Below are positions 43,340 through 54,133 of a stretch of DNA of 64,000 nucleotides, one piece after another. The stretch is from Selaginella moellendorffii. Lineage: Eukaryota; Streptophyta; Lycopodiopsida; Selaginellales; Selaginellaceae. Under the pieces are notes generated by a model, which was not told the origin of the DNA, did not search any database, and saw only the letters and a program-made list of their open reading frames with translations. The first letter of the stretch is position 1. Each line of letters begins with the position of its first letter. A program made the position numbers and the translations under genes. The stretch is taken from the NCBI RefSeq assembly GCF_000143415.4, contig NW_003314266.1, positions 518,463 to 582,462 of the forward strand. The letters run 5' to 3'.

Positions 43340-43735
43340 TTATTGTCCTCGTATATCTAAGGTGGTTCTCGAGCAATTTGCACACTGCTTGCAGAGGTCG
43401 CACTTATCCTTGCACAGCTCCTCGCGCAAACTGCGCATGTCCTCACCCAGTTCCTGGCGCAGTTTGTGCAGCTCCTCACTCAGTTTTTTGTGCAAGTCCT
43501 CGAGCAAATCCTCGCCCAATTTGCGCAGGGCCTCCAGCAACATCTCGCCCAAGTCCACAGTCTCGCTACAAATCAAAAGTCAAACAAAGATGAGGAACAA
43601 ACAAACTTACGTGATGGGGTGGATTTCATTCACACCCCTTAACTTGCAGTCGTCTTCGAACACTCTGCAGTGCTGTGTCACGGGACACCAAGATGTTAAC
43701 AGTAGTAGTGCTGTCATTAAAAGTATTTGATTCAT
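43340..43735 (-). CDS. Small secreted acidic-helix Cys-rich-ended protein, intact copy B
   Basis: Exon 1 (43611-43735) and exon 2 (43340-43565) join in phase across a 45-bp intron to a 116-aa product. It has a signal peptide (MNQILLMIALLLLTSW), a short region with three Cys, then a 50-residue amphipathic stretch (LGEMLLEALRKLGEDLLEDL and onward) and a Cys cluster CKDKCDLCKQCANC. I know no family with this layout. The unit breakpoint lies only 5 bp upstream of the start codon, so copies A and B have different upstream DNA. Confidence 0.5.
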
Positions 43736-43759
43736 GTTAGTTTTTGCCGAAGAAACCCA

Positions 43760-45770
43760 GTAGATCCAAGAGCCTTTAATCTTAGCCGTCTACGGGTGGT
43801 GATATGAGACTGTTCAAACGATTGCTTTGGAAAGCCCAGAAGTTTAGCTATTACGCTGAGATCACCCTGGTCAGCGCATGGAAGATTTTCTTGCTCTCCT
43901 GGAGCAAGTCGGACAATCCGAACTCGGACGGCCGGGCTCCATACAGGAATTCCTTCGCGCTGTGCTTGCTCGAGGCGGGAACACTCATGCCATCGTGCTC
44001 AGGAACTTTTCCAACGCAAAACAACACAGATGCTCCAAGCACTCCCATGTTTGTTCTGAGCTCCGGTGGCTACTTCACTTTCGGACTTAGCTACGAGAGC
44101 AAAAACCACGATGCTGGGGGAATTCCACGATGGCCGTTCCATCGGTTTACAGGAATGTCAGCTATAGCAGCTTGAGTGCCGGACAGGATCACGTCTGTCC
44201 GCTGAGAAGCAGTGGAAAGCTAGACTGCTGGGGATCAAACGTGGATGGGGAGCTAGACGTACCGAAAAATCGCAGCTTTGTCATGGTGAGCTCTGGCTAT
44301 GGCTACACTTGCGGGCTCATCAAGACTGGTGAAGCGTTTTGCTGGGGGTGAGATGCTCCATCCCGTTCACTGGCCAGTGGTATCACCTTTGGTGCTTTGT
44401 TCTCCGGAGGAACACACGCTTGCGGTAAAGAACAGTAGCGCTCCGGTTTGTTGGGGATATAACGACCACGGACAGGAGGTCCAGGGCCGGTTGACGACCC
44501 AAGCATTTTATTCGCTAGCTTTGAGACTGTTCCACTCATGCGGAATAGTGAAGGACACAGGGAACGTAGTCTGCTGGGGTGACAATGCTTTCAACCAGAC
44601 GGATGGCCCGAAAGGCGAGACCTTTTCAGTCATTTCAGCTGGAGACTACTACACTTGTGGTGTGAGCTTGAAAGATCCAGAGAAGCAAGCAGCAGTACCA
44701 GCTTGTGCAAGCTGGCTCGAAGAGGTGTCCGGTTGCTGGCGATCGAGTGTGTCTCGAGTGTTTACGAGGCAACAAGCGGTGCACGGGAACCGAGCCAACG
44801 AAATTGCATCAAGGAACTTAGCAGTGGGATTTTCCATGGGAGGAATCTTCATTCTTGGTGCTGCTGCTTTTACAGCGGGGTATTTTCTTCGGCGACGACA
44901 CAAGCGTCCATTTCAATGTGGCTGTTTACCTTGGCGAGGGAAACCATCCACATCGGAGGAATGGGAGATTCTAGCAAACAGGCTGGTGACTTTCAGTAGC
45001 TCGGAGATCATCCACGAAGGCTACCACTCAGACATGATCGTCGAGAAAGGTGCCCGCAGAGTGGTGTATAAGCCTGTTCTTCCGGATGGACGAGCGCTGG
45101 CTTTGAAGAAATCCCGTGCCGATGACAAGTCTTTGATGAAGGAGCTGTCCCTGCTAGCCAGATTACACCACACTTATCTCGTGAACTTGGTGGGATACTG
45201 CGGCTCGCTCTTCGACTGCCTTTTCAAGAAGCCAGAGATCAGGCTGGATTGAATTCGCATCGCAGCACAGGCAGCTCGAGGACTGGAGTCCTTACACAAG
45301 TATGCGTCTCCAGAAATACTCCATCGAGATGTGAAAGCAGCAAACATACTCTTGGATGGGGACTGGAACGCTTGTCCGACTTTGGCTTCTCCCTCTCGAC
45401 GTCGGGGAGTAGCACCCGGTTCATGACAATGGTCGGAACACCTGGCTACATGGACCCGGAGAGCAAACCATCAAGTTCACCACCAGGAGCGACGTCTACA
45501 GCTTTGGAGTGGTGCTGCAGGAGCTCCTCACAGGTCGACAAGCGATTCAAAGCTCGGAGAAGCTCCGCAGAGCTGGAAGAGGTGCTCGAGCTGGCCCTCC
45601 AGTGCACAGGCTTTGATGGCGATCTTCCTCCCAGTATAAGCGGTGTTGCGAACACTCTGGAGCGTGTGTTGAGCACAGTGGTGAGACGTCCAGAGGAGAA
45701 TTTCAGTGCCTCGAGCAGTACTACTACGAATGTTTTTACTAGCAGCAGCTGCTCGAAAGAACTCTGAAGT
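43760..45770 (+). pseudogene. CRINKLY4-related receptor kinase pseudogene 3 (unit B)
   Basis: Collinear with pseudogene 1. It lacks the leader, has frameshifts in the RCC1-like ectodomain, a deletion in the kinase between GYCG and SLFDCLF, a stop after PEIRLD, and loss of part of the activation segment. The 3' end retains SISGVANTLERVLSTVVRRP. It is dead. Confidence 0.88.
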
Positions 45771-45985
45771 AGCGAAATAATTAAGCATTTTGAACATTAA
45801 TGTTATCCAAATTACGCTTAAACTGTGGTATCCTTGATTTTTCTGTGTTTTTTAGTGAGATTTGGCAACTAGACATCTCCTTTTTCTCTGTCAAGATCCC
45901 AAGCGCGTGGGATGAAAAGTCAGCGTTTTGGAAAAAGTTTTCTTGGCATCCAGTCGAGGTGAGCTAGACCTTTCTCTCCGGGGAA

Positions 45986-48196
45986 ATGGCTCTTGGATGT
46001 TCTTCTCGATCCATGCGCTCACTCCTGGCATTGCTTTGCATAGCTCTTCTGCCATGGGCTTCTCTCTCCGTGGGGACGCTGAACACTCTGGGACCGATGT
46101 GGAGCAAGTCGGACAATCCCGACTGGAACGGTCGGGCTCCATACACGAATTCCTTCGTGCTGTGCGTACTCGAGTCGGGAACTCTCCTGCCATCGTGCTC
46201 AGGTACGTTTGCAACGCAAAACAACACAGATGCTCCGAGCACTCCCATGTTTGCTCTGAGCTCCGGTGGCTACTTCACTTGCGGGCTTAGCTACGAGAGC
46301 AAGAAGCCATTTTGCTGGGGGAATCCCAACTCGACGGTTCCATCGGTTTACAGGGATGTGAGCTACAGCAGCTTGAGCGCTGGACAGGGTCACGTCTGCG
46401 CTCTAAGAAGCAGTGGAGAGCTCGACTGCTGGGGACAAAACACGTATGGGCAGCTAAACTTTCCGCAAGCTAGCTTTATCCAAGTGAGCTCCGGATATGA
46501 CTACACCTGCGGGCTCGTCGATGGTGGCGAAGCTTTCTGCTGGGGATGGGATCGTTCCAACGCTCTTTTCTACCGCGCACAGCCGAAAAACGTCGCCTTT
46601 AGTGTTTTGTTCTCCGGAGGAACGCACACTTGCGGACTGGAAAAGGACACTGGGACTGCGTTTTGCTGGGGGTGGAACAACTTCGGACAGTGTAGCTCAT
46701 ACGCGGAGGACGTGAAGTTTTCTTCGCTAGCCTTGGGACTTTTCCACTCTTGCGGGATTGTGAAGGGGAAGGGGAACGTAGTCTGCTGGGGAGACGGTGC
46801 TTTCAATCAGACGGCTCCACCGAAGGACGAAGCGTTTTCGGTCATTGCGGCTGGAGACTACTACACTTGTGGCGTGAGTTTGAACGATTCGCAGAGAGTC
46901 AAGTGCTGGGGGAATTCAGTGGTGGTTACGGGGAACGTCAAAGTGAGCCAAGGACTGTGTAGCAGTCAAGCATGCAGCGTCCAACAGTACGAGCTTTCGG
47001 AAGATAATTCGAAGAAATGCCCGGTTGCTGGAGATCGAGTGTGTCTCGACTGTTTACAAGGCAATATGAAGTGCATGGGAGCACCAAGTCCAAGTCCAAG
47101 TTCTTTGCAAAAGATTAACAAGGATCTGGAGAAACCGAAAAGTACGAGTGGTTTGGCAGTAGGAATTTCGGTGGGGGCAGTAATAGCAGTGATTCTTGCT
47201 GCTGTTGCGGGATACTGTATCTGGAGACGAAGAGCTCAAGGATCATTCAAAACTAAGGCATGGGAAACCTTCGCAAACAGGCTGGTGGCGTTCAGTGGCT
47301 CGGACCTCGTCCGTGCTACAGAAAACTATCGCTCCGAGATGATCATTGGGAAAGGTGCTAGCGGAGTGGTCTACAAGGCTGTTCTCCCGGACGGACGAGC
47401 ACTGGCTTTGAAGAAATCTCGAGCCGGTGACAAGTCTTTAGTGAAGGAGCTCTCCCTGCTGGCCAGGTTACACCACGCTTACCTCGTCAACTTGGTGGGA
47501 TACTGCGCTCAAGAGCAGCTCCTGGCTTTCGAGTTCATGGAAAACGGCTCGCTCTTCGACTGCCTATTCAAGAAGCCAGAGATCCGACTCGACTGGTTTC
47601 TAAGGATCCGCATCGCAGCACAGGCCGCTCGAGGACTGGAATACTTGCACATCTACGCATCTCCACAGATACTCCACCGAGACGTGAAAGCAGCAAACAT
47701 ACTCCTGGACAAGGACTGGAACGCACACTTGTCCGACTTTGGCGTCAGCCTCTCGCCCTCCGGAAACACCACGCAGCTCGCGACGATGGTGGGAACACCA
47801 GGCTACATGGATCCGGAGTACTTCCAGACGGCGAAGTTCACCACCCAGAGCGACGTCTACAGCTTTGGAGTGGTGCTGCTGGAGCTCCTCACAGGCTGCC
47901 AAGCAATGCTAAGCTCCGAGAGGAGCTTGGTCTCGTGGGTTCTTCTCCAGCGCGGCAAGAGCAACACCTGCTCGCTGTTTGATCCGAGGATTTTCCTTCC
48001 AGAGAACACGGCAGCGCTGGAAGAGGTGCTCAGGCTAGCTCTCCAGTGCACAAGCTTCGATGCCGAGCACCGCCCAACGATAAGCTCCATAGCCAGCACC
48101 TTGGAGCGTGTCTCGAGCCCAGTGGCGGCACGCCCGGACGAAATCTCTAATGGATCGAGTGGTACCAACGTGTTCACCAGCAACTCTTGGAATTGA
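45986..48196 (+). CDS. CRINKLY4-related (CCR) receptor-like kinase, intact
   Basis: This is an intronless 736-aa protein. It has a signal peptide (SLLALLCIALLPWASLSVG) and an ectodomain of about residues 80-330 with RCC1-like 'crinkly' repeats marked by recurring CxW/CWG and GxxHxC words (FCWGNPN, HVCALRSSGELDCWG, FCWGWNNFGQC, VVCWGDGAFNQT). A Cys-rich segment (about 340-395) follows, then a transmembrane helix (GISVGAVIAVILAAVAGYCIW), then a kinase domain with [45 protein letters not shown] and SDVYSFGVV. In the kinase the catalytic Lys, HRD Asp and DFG Asp are present. CRINKLY4 relatives act in epidermal and cell-fate signalling. Three dead paralogues lie upstream. Confidence 0.9.
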   Translation: MALGCSSRSMRSLLALLCIALLPWASLSVGTLNTLGPMWSKSDNPDWNGRAPYTNSFVLCVLESGTLLPSCSGTFATQNNTDAPSTPMFALSSGGYFTCGLSYESKKPFCWGNPNSTVPSVYRDVSYSSLSAGQGHVCALRSSGELDCWGQNTYGQLNFPQASFIQVSSGYDYTCGLVDGGEAFCWGWDRSNALFYRAQPKNVAFSVLFSGGTHTCGLEKDTGTAFCWGWNNFGQCSSYAEDVKFSSLALGLFHSCGIVKGKGNVVCWGDGAFNQTAPPKDEAFSVIAAGDYYTCGVSLNDSQRVKCWGNSVVVTGNVKVSQGLCSSQACSVQQYELSEDNSKKCPVAGDRVCLDCLQGNMKCMGAPSPSPSSLQKINKDLEKPKSTSGLAVGISVGAVIAVILAAVAGYCIWRRRAQGSFKTKAWETFANRLVAFSGSDLVRATENYRSEMIIGKGASGVVYKAVLPDGRALALKKSRAGDKSLVKELSLLARLHHAYLVNLVGYCAQEQLLAFEFMENGSLFDCLFKKPEIRLDWFLRIRIAAQAARGLEYLHIYASPQILHRDVKAANILLDKDWNAHLSDFGVSLSPSGNTTQLATMVGTPGYMDPEYFQTAKFTTQSDVYSFGVVLLELLTGCQAMLSSERSLVSWVLLQRGKSNTCSLFDPRIFLPENTAALEEVLRLALQCTSFDAEHRPTISSIASTLERVSSPVAARPDEISNGSSGTNVFTSNSWN

Positions 48197-48711
48197 TACC
48201 CAAGAAAAGAAAAAAGCTTTCGTGTGTTCTTGTTCCACCGAAAGGCCATCTCTTCAAAAGAGACAAACGCGCCAAAACAGAGCGAGCATATTCCCTGAAA
48301 GAGAAAGGAGAAATTTGGATTATACACGCAATGACGTGGCGCCTGGTCATTCGATCCACATTGCGCTGACTCAGCAGGCCTTCCGCCCTAAAATATCAGG
48401 CATGTGCGGCGATGTGAATCGCGTCTCAGGCGCGCTGTTCATCGCGCTAGAAATCGATCGGCCGCGTCGCCAATCTCATCGCATTCCTCTCGTCTTCTCG
48501 ACCTAGGAATGCCATAGCGCGCATTCTTTTTTCCCCAGCGAGGGGAGGTTTTGGTGCGAGGCGCGGCGGATTTTTTCCAGTTTCGCCGCGGTCAGCTGCT
48601 GGATCCGCGATCCACCGGCATAGTTCTTTGATTCTTTTGGAGAGGAAGGCCTTTGCTTCTTTCTCTCTGCCCAAATTCTTCTCGACTGCCGCTACTGCCA
48701 CTGCTATCGAC

Positions 48712-51694
48712 ATGACAATCACGCCAGATATCACGCTGGCCGATGGGAGCCTCGTGACTCATGGGGGAGTCTTGCTGGCCAATGTCCCGGACAACGTTAC
48801 TCTCACTGTGGACTCTCAGAGTGGAGTTTTTCTCGGTGTCCAAGCTCTTGAGAAAAGTTGCCGGCATGTCTTCACTCTTGGTGTTCTCGAGTAAGTCCTC
48901 GTTTTCCCTTTTCCTTGGTTTTTCGAGCTTACAAACTCGTTGTTCCTTCAGGCGTCTTAGATTCTTGTGCTGCTTTCGATTTAAGTTATGGTGGATGACC
49001 CAGAGAACTGGGACTTGCGGCAGCGATGTGCCGCTGGAAACTCAATTCCTTCTCCTTGAGAGCAAGTCCAGTGATGAAGCTATCTACACGGTGTTTCTTC
49101 CGATGGTGGAAGGTGCTTTCAGGTCCTCATTGCAAGGCAGTGCCGAGAACGAGTTGGAGATCTGCCTTGAAAGTGGTAAGTGTTACTGCTTGATTTTTTT
49201 TCGTTCCTGATGCGTGTATCTATTGTTTTCTCGTTTTGTCAGGGGATCCGGCAGTGGTTTCGCTGCAGGGACTGCATACGTTGTATATCCACTCTGGTTC
49301 AAATCCATTTCAAGTTTTAAATGATGCGATGAGGTAAGAGAACTAGTTTGAGTGAGCAACTTCTAAGCGCAAGAAGTCTATTTTGTTGCAGGGCCGTGAA
49401 ATCCCATCTTCAAACTTTTTCTCTCCGGACTGAGAAGAAAGTAAGCCGTGGTGCGACATGAACTTTGTAAAATTCTTGTGTTCTTGTTTAGCTTCCAGGA
49501 ATGCTAGACTGGTTCGGCTGGTGTACGTGGGATGCATTCTACACTGATGTCTCCGCGGCTGGTGTGAGGAACGGATTGGAAAGGTTGGAATCTTAATGAT
49601 TTTCAGCAAAGTTTCCTTATCGTGACAGCTTTTTGCTTCTTTTTTTTCTGCAGCCTTTGTGCCGGCGGAACACCGCCTCGATTCCTGATTATAGATGATG
49701 GATGGCAGTCAGTGGCGCACGACGATCCACCCGGATCCGTGCAACAAGCTGAGACACAAGTCATTACAAGTGGCGTGCAGTAAGCATCAAGCTATTTTTA
49801 TTGGCGAGTTGACGCATGTCTCTTTTCATGATCTCTCAGGTTTGCCAAAAGATTGACAGATATCAAGGAAAATCATAAGTTCCAAAGAAATGGAGAGAGC
49901 GGGCTTCACCACATAGTTGCTGAGGCCAAAAGCGAATACAATCTCAAGTGAGTTATACTTTCATATCTTTGGTCAGGCATGAATGCTTATTTCGTTTTGC
50001 CTTGGCAGATATATTTACGTGTGGCATGCTGTGCTGGGTTACTGGGGAGGCTTGCAGCCTGGTCTATACCAAGCAAAATTGGCGTACCCATCGATTTCCC
50101 CTGGCCTGCTACAGCATCAACCAGATATGGCACATGACAGCCTTACCTTGCATGGTTTGGGACTTGTGGATCCAAACCATGCTTTTGCTTTCTACAACGA
50201 GCTCCACAGCTATCTTGCCAGTAGCGGCATTGACGGGGTGAAGGTTGATGTCCAGAGCATTCTGGAAACGCTTGGCGAAGGACATGGTGGCCGAGTACAG
50301 CTGACAAAGAAGTTTTACCAAGCTCTTGAAGCATCGATTGCTCGAAACTTTCCAGATAATGGCTGCATCGCCTGCATGAGCCATAACACCGACGGTTTCT
50401 ACAGGTCAATTTAGTTCTGCTTCGTTGTTTTGACTTGCTGCGTCGCTTGCAGTTCAAACAAGACCGCCGTTGTTCGTGCGTCAGACGACTTTTGGCCAGC
50501 AGATCCAGCATCACATACTATTCATATTGCTTCTGTCGCGTACAACAGTCTCTTCCTTGGGGAAGTTATGCAGCCAGACTGGGACATGTTCCAGGTGAGT
50601 TTTGTTTCGTTTGCTGTTTTTCAAACTCAAAAGTAATTGTCTCGTTTCTTCGCGATTCAGAGCTTACATCCGGCAGCTGAGTATCATGCTGCTGCTCGAG
50701 CAGTCGGGGGCTGTGGCGTTTACGTCAGGTACGTAGCAATCAAACCTCATGTGAGTGTCTGATACGATGTTCTTACGTTTCAGTGACAAGCCCGGGCATC
50801 ACGACTTCAATTTGCTGAAGAAGCTAGTTTTACCAGATGGCTCCGTTCTGCGAGCTCAACTCCCTGGACGGCCTACTCGTGACTGCCTCTTTTCAGATCC
50901 CACACAAGATGAGAAAAGGTAAAGAAAGAGAACTTCTCAAAAGCCTCGACATACTTTGGGGTTTTCCACAGCATTTTGAAAATATGGAACGTGAACAAGC
51001 ACACGGGAGTGATAGGTGCTTTCAACTGTCAAGGTGCCGGATGGTGCAAAGTAAGCAAGACCTACAGGATTCACGACGATTCTCCAATGACCGTCACGGG
51101 AAGCATCCGTGCCTGTGATGTTGAGTTCCTGGACACAGTCGTAGCAGCCGACTGGAACGGCGATGCGGTTGTTTACAGTCACAGAGCTGGTACGTTTCTG
51201 AAAGTTATTGACTGGAAGCTTTTCTCATGCCGATTTTCTTCCAGGCGAATTAGTTCTTCTCCCGAAAGGCACCGCAATACCAGTGAGTTTAGAGCACTTG
51301 AAGTATGAAATCTTCACGATTGTACCAGTCAAGGTAAGGATTTTCACCACGATTTCCAGGAAAGTTTTGTTAAAACTCTTCGTTTTGCTCGCGCAGTGTA
51401 TCTCGGAAGACTTGGTGTTTGCTCCAATCGGTCTTGTTAACATGTTTAACTCCGGAGGGGCGATCACGTCCCTGGATTACGCGGTCGCGGAGGCCACAAA
51501 CGATGGAAGTGGCAACGCAGTGACTGAAAATCACAGTCCGTGGATGTGGTGTGTTTGGAGCTTACTCCTCCAGGCGACCAAAATCAGTGACATTGGAATC
51601 GTCTGGAAATCTGGATTTTTTCTATGATTCTAACACTGGATTCGTCAAGATCGATCTTGGAGAGAGAGGAGGTGAACTCTCTATCGCTATGTAA
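48712..51694 (+). CDS. GH36 raffinose-synthase/seed-imbibition-like (SIP) protein with 3' frameshift
   Basis: Plant SIP/raffinose synthase proteins are GH36 enzymes acting on galactosyl sugars. About 14 short exons read in order: [77 protein letters not shown], the nucleophile motif [20 protein letters not shown], the acid/base region [23 protein letters not shown], and [14 protein letters not shown]. Near the 3' end two bases are missing at 51525-51526 (gtgactgaaaatc where gtgactgtgaaaatc is expected). Reading then runs to a stop at 51627, losing the [11 protein letters not shown] tail that persists in the other frame to a TAA at 51694. The start at 48712 fits the family; an upstream in-frame ATG at 48628 would add a possible targeting leader. 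Confidence 0.85.
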
Positions 51695-51763
51695 CAGTTA
51701 CCATTTTTTAAAAAGTCGAATATTCTGGAGGATCGTTTACAAAGCGAATATTATTTAGGGCTC

Positions 51764-53986
51764 ATGCGAGGGAAGAGAGCGATCACTTTAGGTAAGGGCT
51801 CGTCGATTCTAAGGCGCTGGTTTCGATCTGATCGCCAAGAGCAGCAAAACCTCCAGGGATCTAGCCGCCGAGAACAGCAACATCAGCAGCCGCGTAGAGA
51901 ACAGGGAAATTTCGACAGCAAGTCAAGCTTTCTAGCGGCAGTGAAGGCGTGTAGTTGCGCCAAGGATCTCCGAGAGGGCAGGCGCCTCCATTCTAGCGCT
52001 GTTGCCAATGGCCTCGCCTCGAGCATCGTCGTGGCAAATGCGCTGGTCAGTATGTTCGCGAAATGCGGCAGCCTTGCGGATTCTCGCGCCGTCTTCGACG
52101 AGATGGCGATCCACGACGTGGTGTCCTGGAATTCGCTGATCCTGGGCTACGCAGAGAATGGCGAGCCGGAATCAGCATTGGAACTCTTCGATCGCATGAG
52201 AAGAGAGGGTTTCAAGGCTGACAATCGGACCTACGTTGCGGCCCTCATGGCGTGCATTGCTCTGGGCGCACAGGAAGACATGAAGCGGCAGCACGGGAAG
52301 AAATCTCTGGAAAGAATGGTGGTTCTAGAGAAGGGTCGAGAGATCCATGCTCAAGCTTCCACCGCTGGCTATGGATCCAACATCTACGTTGCAAACACGC
52401 TCATCAACATGTACTCAAAGCTTGGGTGCCTTGAGGAGGCTCGAGAGGTGTTCGACCGGATTGGAAAGGAGGAGAGGAGCGTTGTGTCGTGGACCGCGAT
52501 GATGATGGGGTGTAACGAGAATGGAGACGAGCAGGAAAGTTTGGAGCTCTTTCGGCAAATGCAACGCCATGGCTGTCCTCCCAACTCTCGGACTTTTGTC
52601 GCAGCGCTCATGGCCTGTGCTGGATTGGCCGAGAAAGCTGATGGGAGTGACAAGGCCGAATATCTTGAGAAGGGACGAGCGCTTCATTCACAAGCTGTGA
52701 AAGGTGGCTGCGGCTCGGACGTTTTCTTCGCGAGCACTTTGATCCATATGTATTGCAAGTGTGGGAGCCTGGAAGATGCTAGAGCCGCGTTCCAGCGAAT
52801 GCAGCGCTTGGACGTGGTGTCCTGGAACGCTCTCATCCTGGGACACGTTGAGAATGGCGAGAGCCAGCGTGCACTCGAGATCTTCGGCGGCATGAAGAGG
52901 ATCGAGAGACATCGCCGCTGCTCGCCGAACGCTCGGACTTTCGTTGCTGCGCTCATGGCCTGCTCCAGCCTGGCTGCACAAGAAGCTGGCAAACAGGTTG
53001 ACGGGAAGCTCGTGAAGCCGGAGAGTTTGCAGAGAGGGATGGATGTACATTCGCAAGCGGTGCAGTGTCGCTGCGAAACGGAGCTTTTCGTGGCCACCAC
53101 CTTGATCGACATGTATTCGAAGTGCGGGAGCATGGTCGAAGCCCGAAAGTGCTTCGACAAGATGCCCAGCCGCAACGTCGTTACGTGGAATTCTCTCATC
53201 CTGGGCTACGCGGAGAACGGTGACGGTGAGCAGGCCTTGCAAGCCTTCCGGCGGATGAAAGCCAACAAACGTCTCGTGCCGGACACTCGAACTTACGCTG
53301 CAGTGCTGATGGCCTGTGGCAGCATGGCGTCGCTTGAAACCGCGAGAGACGTCCATAGCGAGATTCGTGGTCTCGGGCTCGACCAAGATGGATTCATCGC
53401 CAACTGCTTGGTGGACTGCTACTGCAACTGTGGGAGCTTGGAAGAGGCAACACAGGTTTTTGACGCGCTGGGCAGCAAGAACGTTGTCTCCTGGAGCTCG
53501 CTCATAGCAGGATACAGCCGCCACGGCCACGTAAAACAGGCTCTCGACTTGTTCCAGAAGATGCAAGACGGTGGCTTCCAGGCGGACAAGATGACCTTCA
53601 CGTCCATCCTCACGGCTTGCAGCCACGCCGGACTGGTGGAAAAAGGGAAGGAGCTGTTCGAGCTTATGGCCTCCAAGCACGGCGTGGAGCCGGACATGGA
53701 CCACTACCACTGCATGATCGATCTTCTAGGCCGCGCAAACCATCTGGAGGAGGCAGTGGCGATGGCGGAGGGAATGCCGTTTGATCCAAATGCCGTGACT
53801 TGGAAGACGGTGCTGGGGGCGTGCCAGAAGTGGAACAACGTCCGGATCGCGAGGGTGGCGTTTGAGAGGCTGCGGCAAGTCGACGGGGAGCAAGCGGCGC
53901 CGTACGTTCTCATGGCAAACATCTTTGGAAGCTCGATCTCGTCCAGCGACAAGTCTTGCTCCAACTGCTCGACGAGGAAGACTTAA
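51764..53986 (+). CDS. PLS-class pentatricopeptide repeat protein, intact
   Basis: This is a 740-aa intronless PPR protein. Repeats run almost the whole length, for example VVSWNSLILGYAENGEPESA, NALVSMFAKCGSLADSRAVF and NLILIDMYSKCGSM-type L/S motifs, followed by the E-motif-like tail AVTWKTVLGACQKWNNVRIA and YVLMANIF. The tail ends with a short Ser/Cys-rich extension (SSSDKSCSNCSTRKT), and no E+ or DYW deaminase domain follows. Such PPR proteins bind organellar RNA, and editing-type members lacking DYW need partner proteins. A basic N-terminus (RGKRAITLGKGSSILRRWF) is a plausible targeting peptide. It is the only intact copy of three; the gene starts only 70 bp after the SIP stop. Confidence 0.88.
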   Translation: MRGKRAITLGKGSSILRRWFRSDRQEQQNLQGSSRREQQHQQPRREQGNFDSKSSFLAAVKACSCAKDLREGRRLHSSAVANGLASSIVVANALVSMFAKCGSLADSRAVFDEMAIHDVVSWNSLILGYAENGEPESALELFDRMRREGFKADNRTYVAALMACIALGAQEDMKRQHGKKSLERMVVLEKGREIHAQASTAGYGSNIYVANTLINMYSKLGCLEEAREVFDRIGKEERSVVSWTAMMMGCNENGDEQESLELFRQMQRHGCPPNSRTFVAALMACAGLAEKADGSDKAEYLEKGRALHSQAVKGGCGSDVFFASTLIHMYCKCGSLEDARAAFQRMQRLDVVSWNALILGHVENGESQRALEIFGGMKRIERHRRCSPNARTFVAALMACSSLAAQEAGKQVDGKLVKPESLQRGMDVHSQAVQCRCETELFVATTLIDMYSKCGSMVEARKCFDKMPSRNVVTWNSLILGYAENGDGEQALQAFRRMKANKRLVPDTRTYAAVLMACGSMASLETARDVHSEIRGLGLDQDGFIANCLVDCYCNCGSLEEATQVFDALGSKNVVSWSSLIAGYSRHGHVKQALDLFQKMQDGGFQADKMTFTSILTACSHAGLVEKGKELFELMASKHGVEPDMDHYHCMIDLLGRANHLEEAVAMAEGMPFDPNAVTWKTVLGACQKWNNVRIARVAFERLRQVDGEQAAPYVLMANIFGSSISSSDKSCSNCSTRKT

Positions 53987-54084
53987 GGTAGCAGTTGCTT
54001 TATTTTCCACGCAACCTGAAGTTTAATTTGATTTCTAGAAAGGTGATGCAAGAGTAACAAATCAAGTTGTCTTCGTCGGAACAG

Positions 54085-54102
54085 CAGTTCTCTATAATAT
54101 GG
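54085..54102 (+). promoter_or_regulatory. Conserved TATA-like leader of the P450 genes
   Basis: The 18-mer cagttctctataatatgg lies about 32 bp before the P450 start. It recurs exactly at 58518-58535 (P450 copy 2) and 63760-63777 (end of window), and partly at 61452-61466 before copy 3. It contains a TATAATA core and probably marks the core promoter. Confidence 0.5.
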
Positions 54103-54133
54103 AGATGGCCTGTGGATCCAGAGCATCAAATCG

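Larger units (their letters stand above)
35728..46658. repeat. Tandem segmental duplication, unit B (about 10.9 kb)
   Basis: It starts with tggacgaccaacggc, matching 20940 onward, and runs collinear with unit A until position 46658 of the intact kinase. It lacks the 3.1-kb block of unit A and has smaller indels in the kinase pseudogene. Confidence 0.9.

Noticed and set aside
52688-53710. 340-codon minus-strand open frame
   Set aside because: It is antisense to the PPR array and repeats in copy 2 only because the PPR does; it has no independent features.
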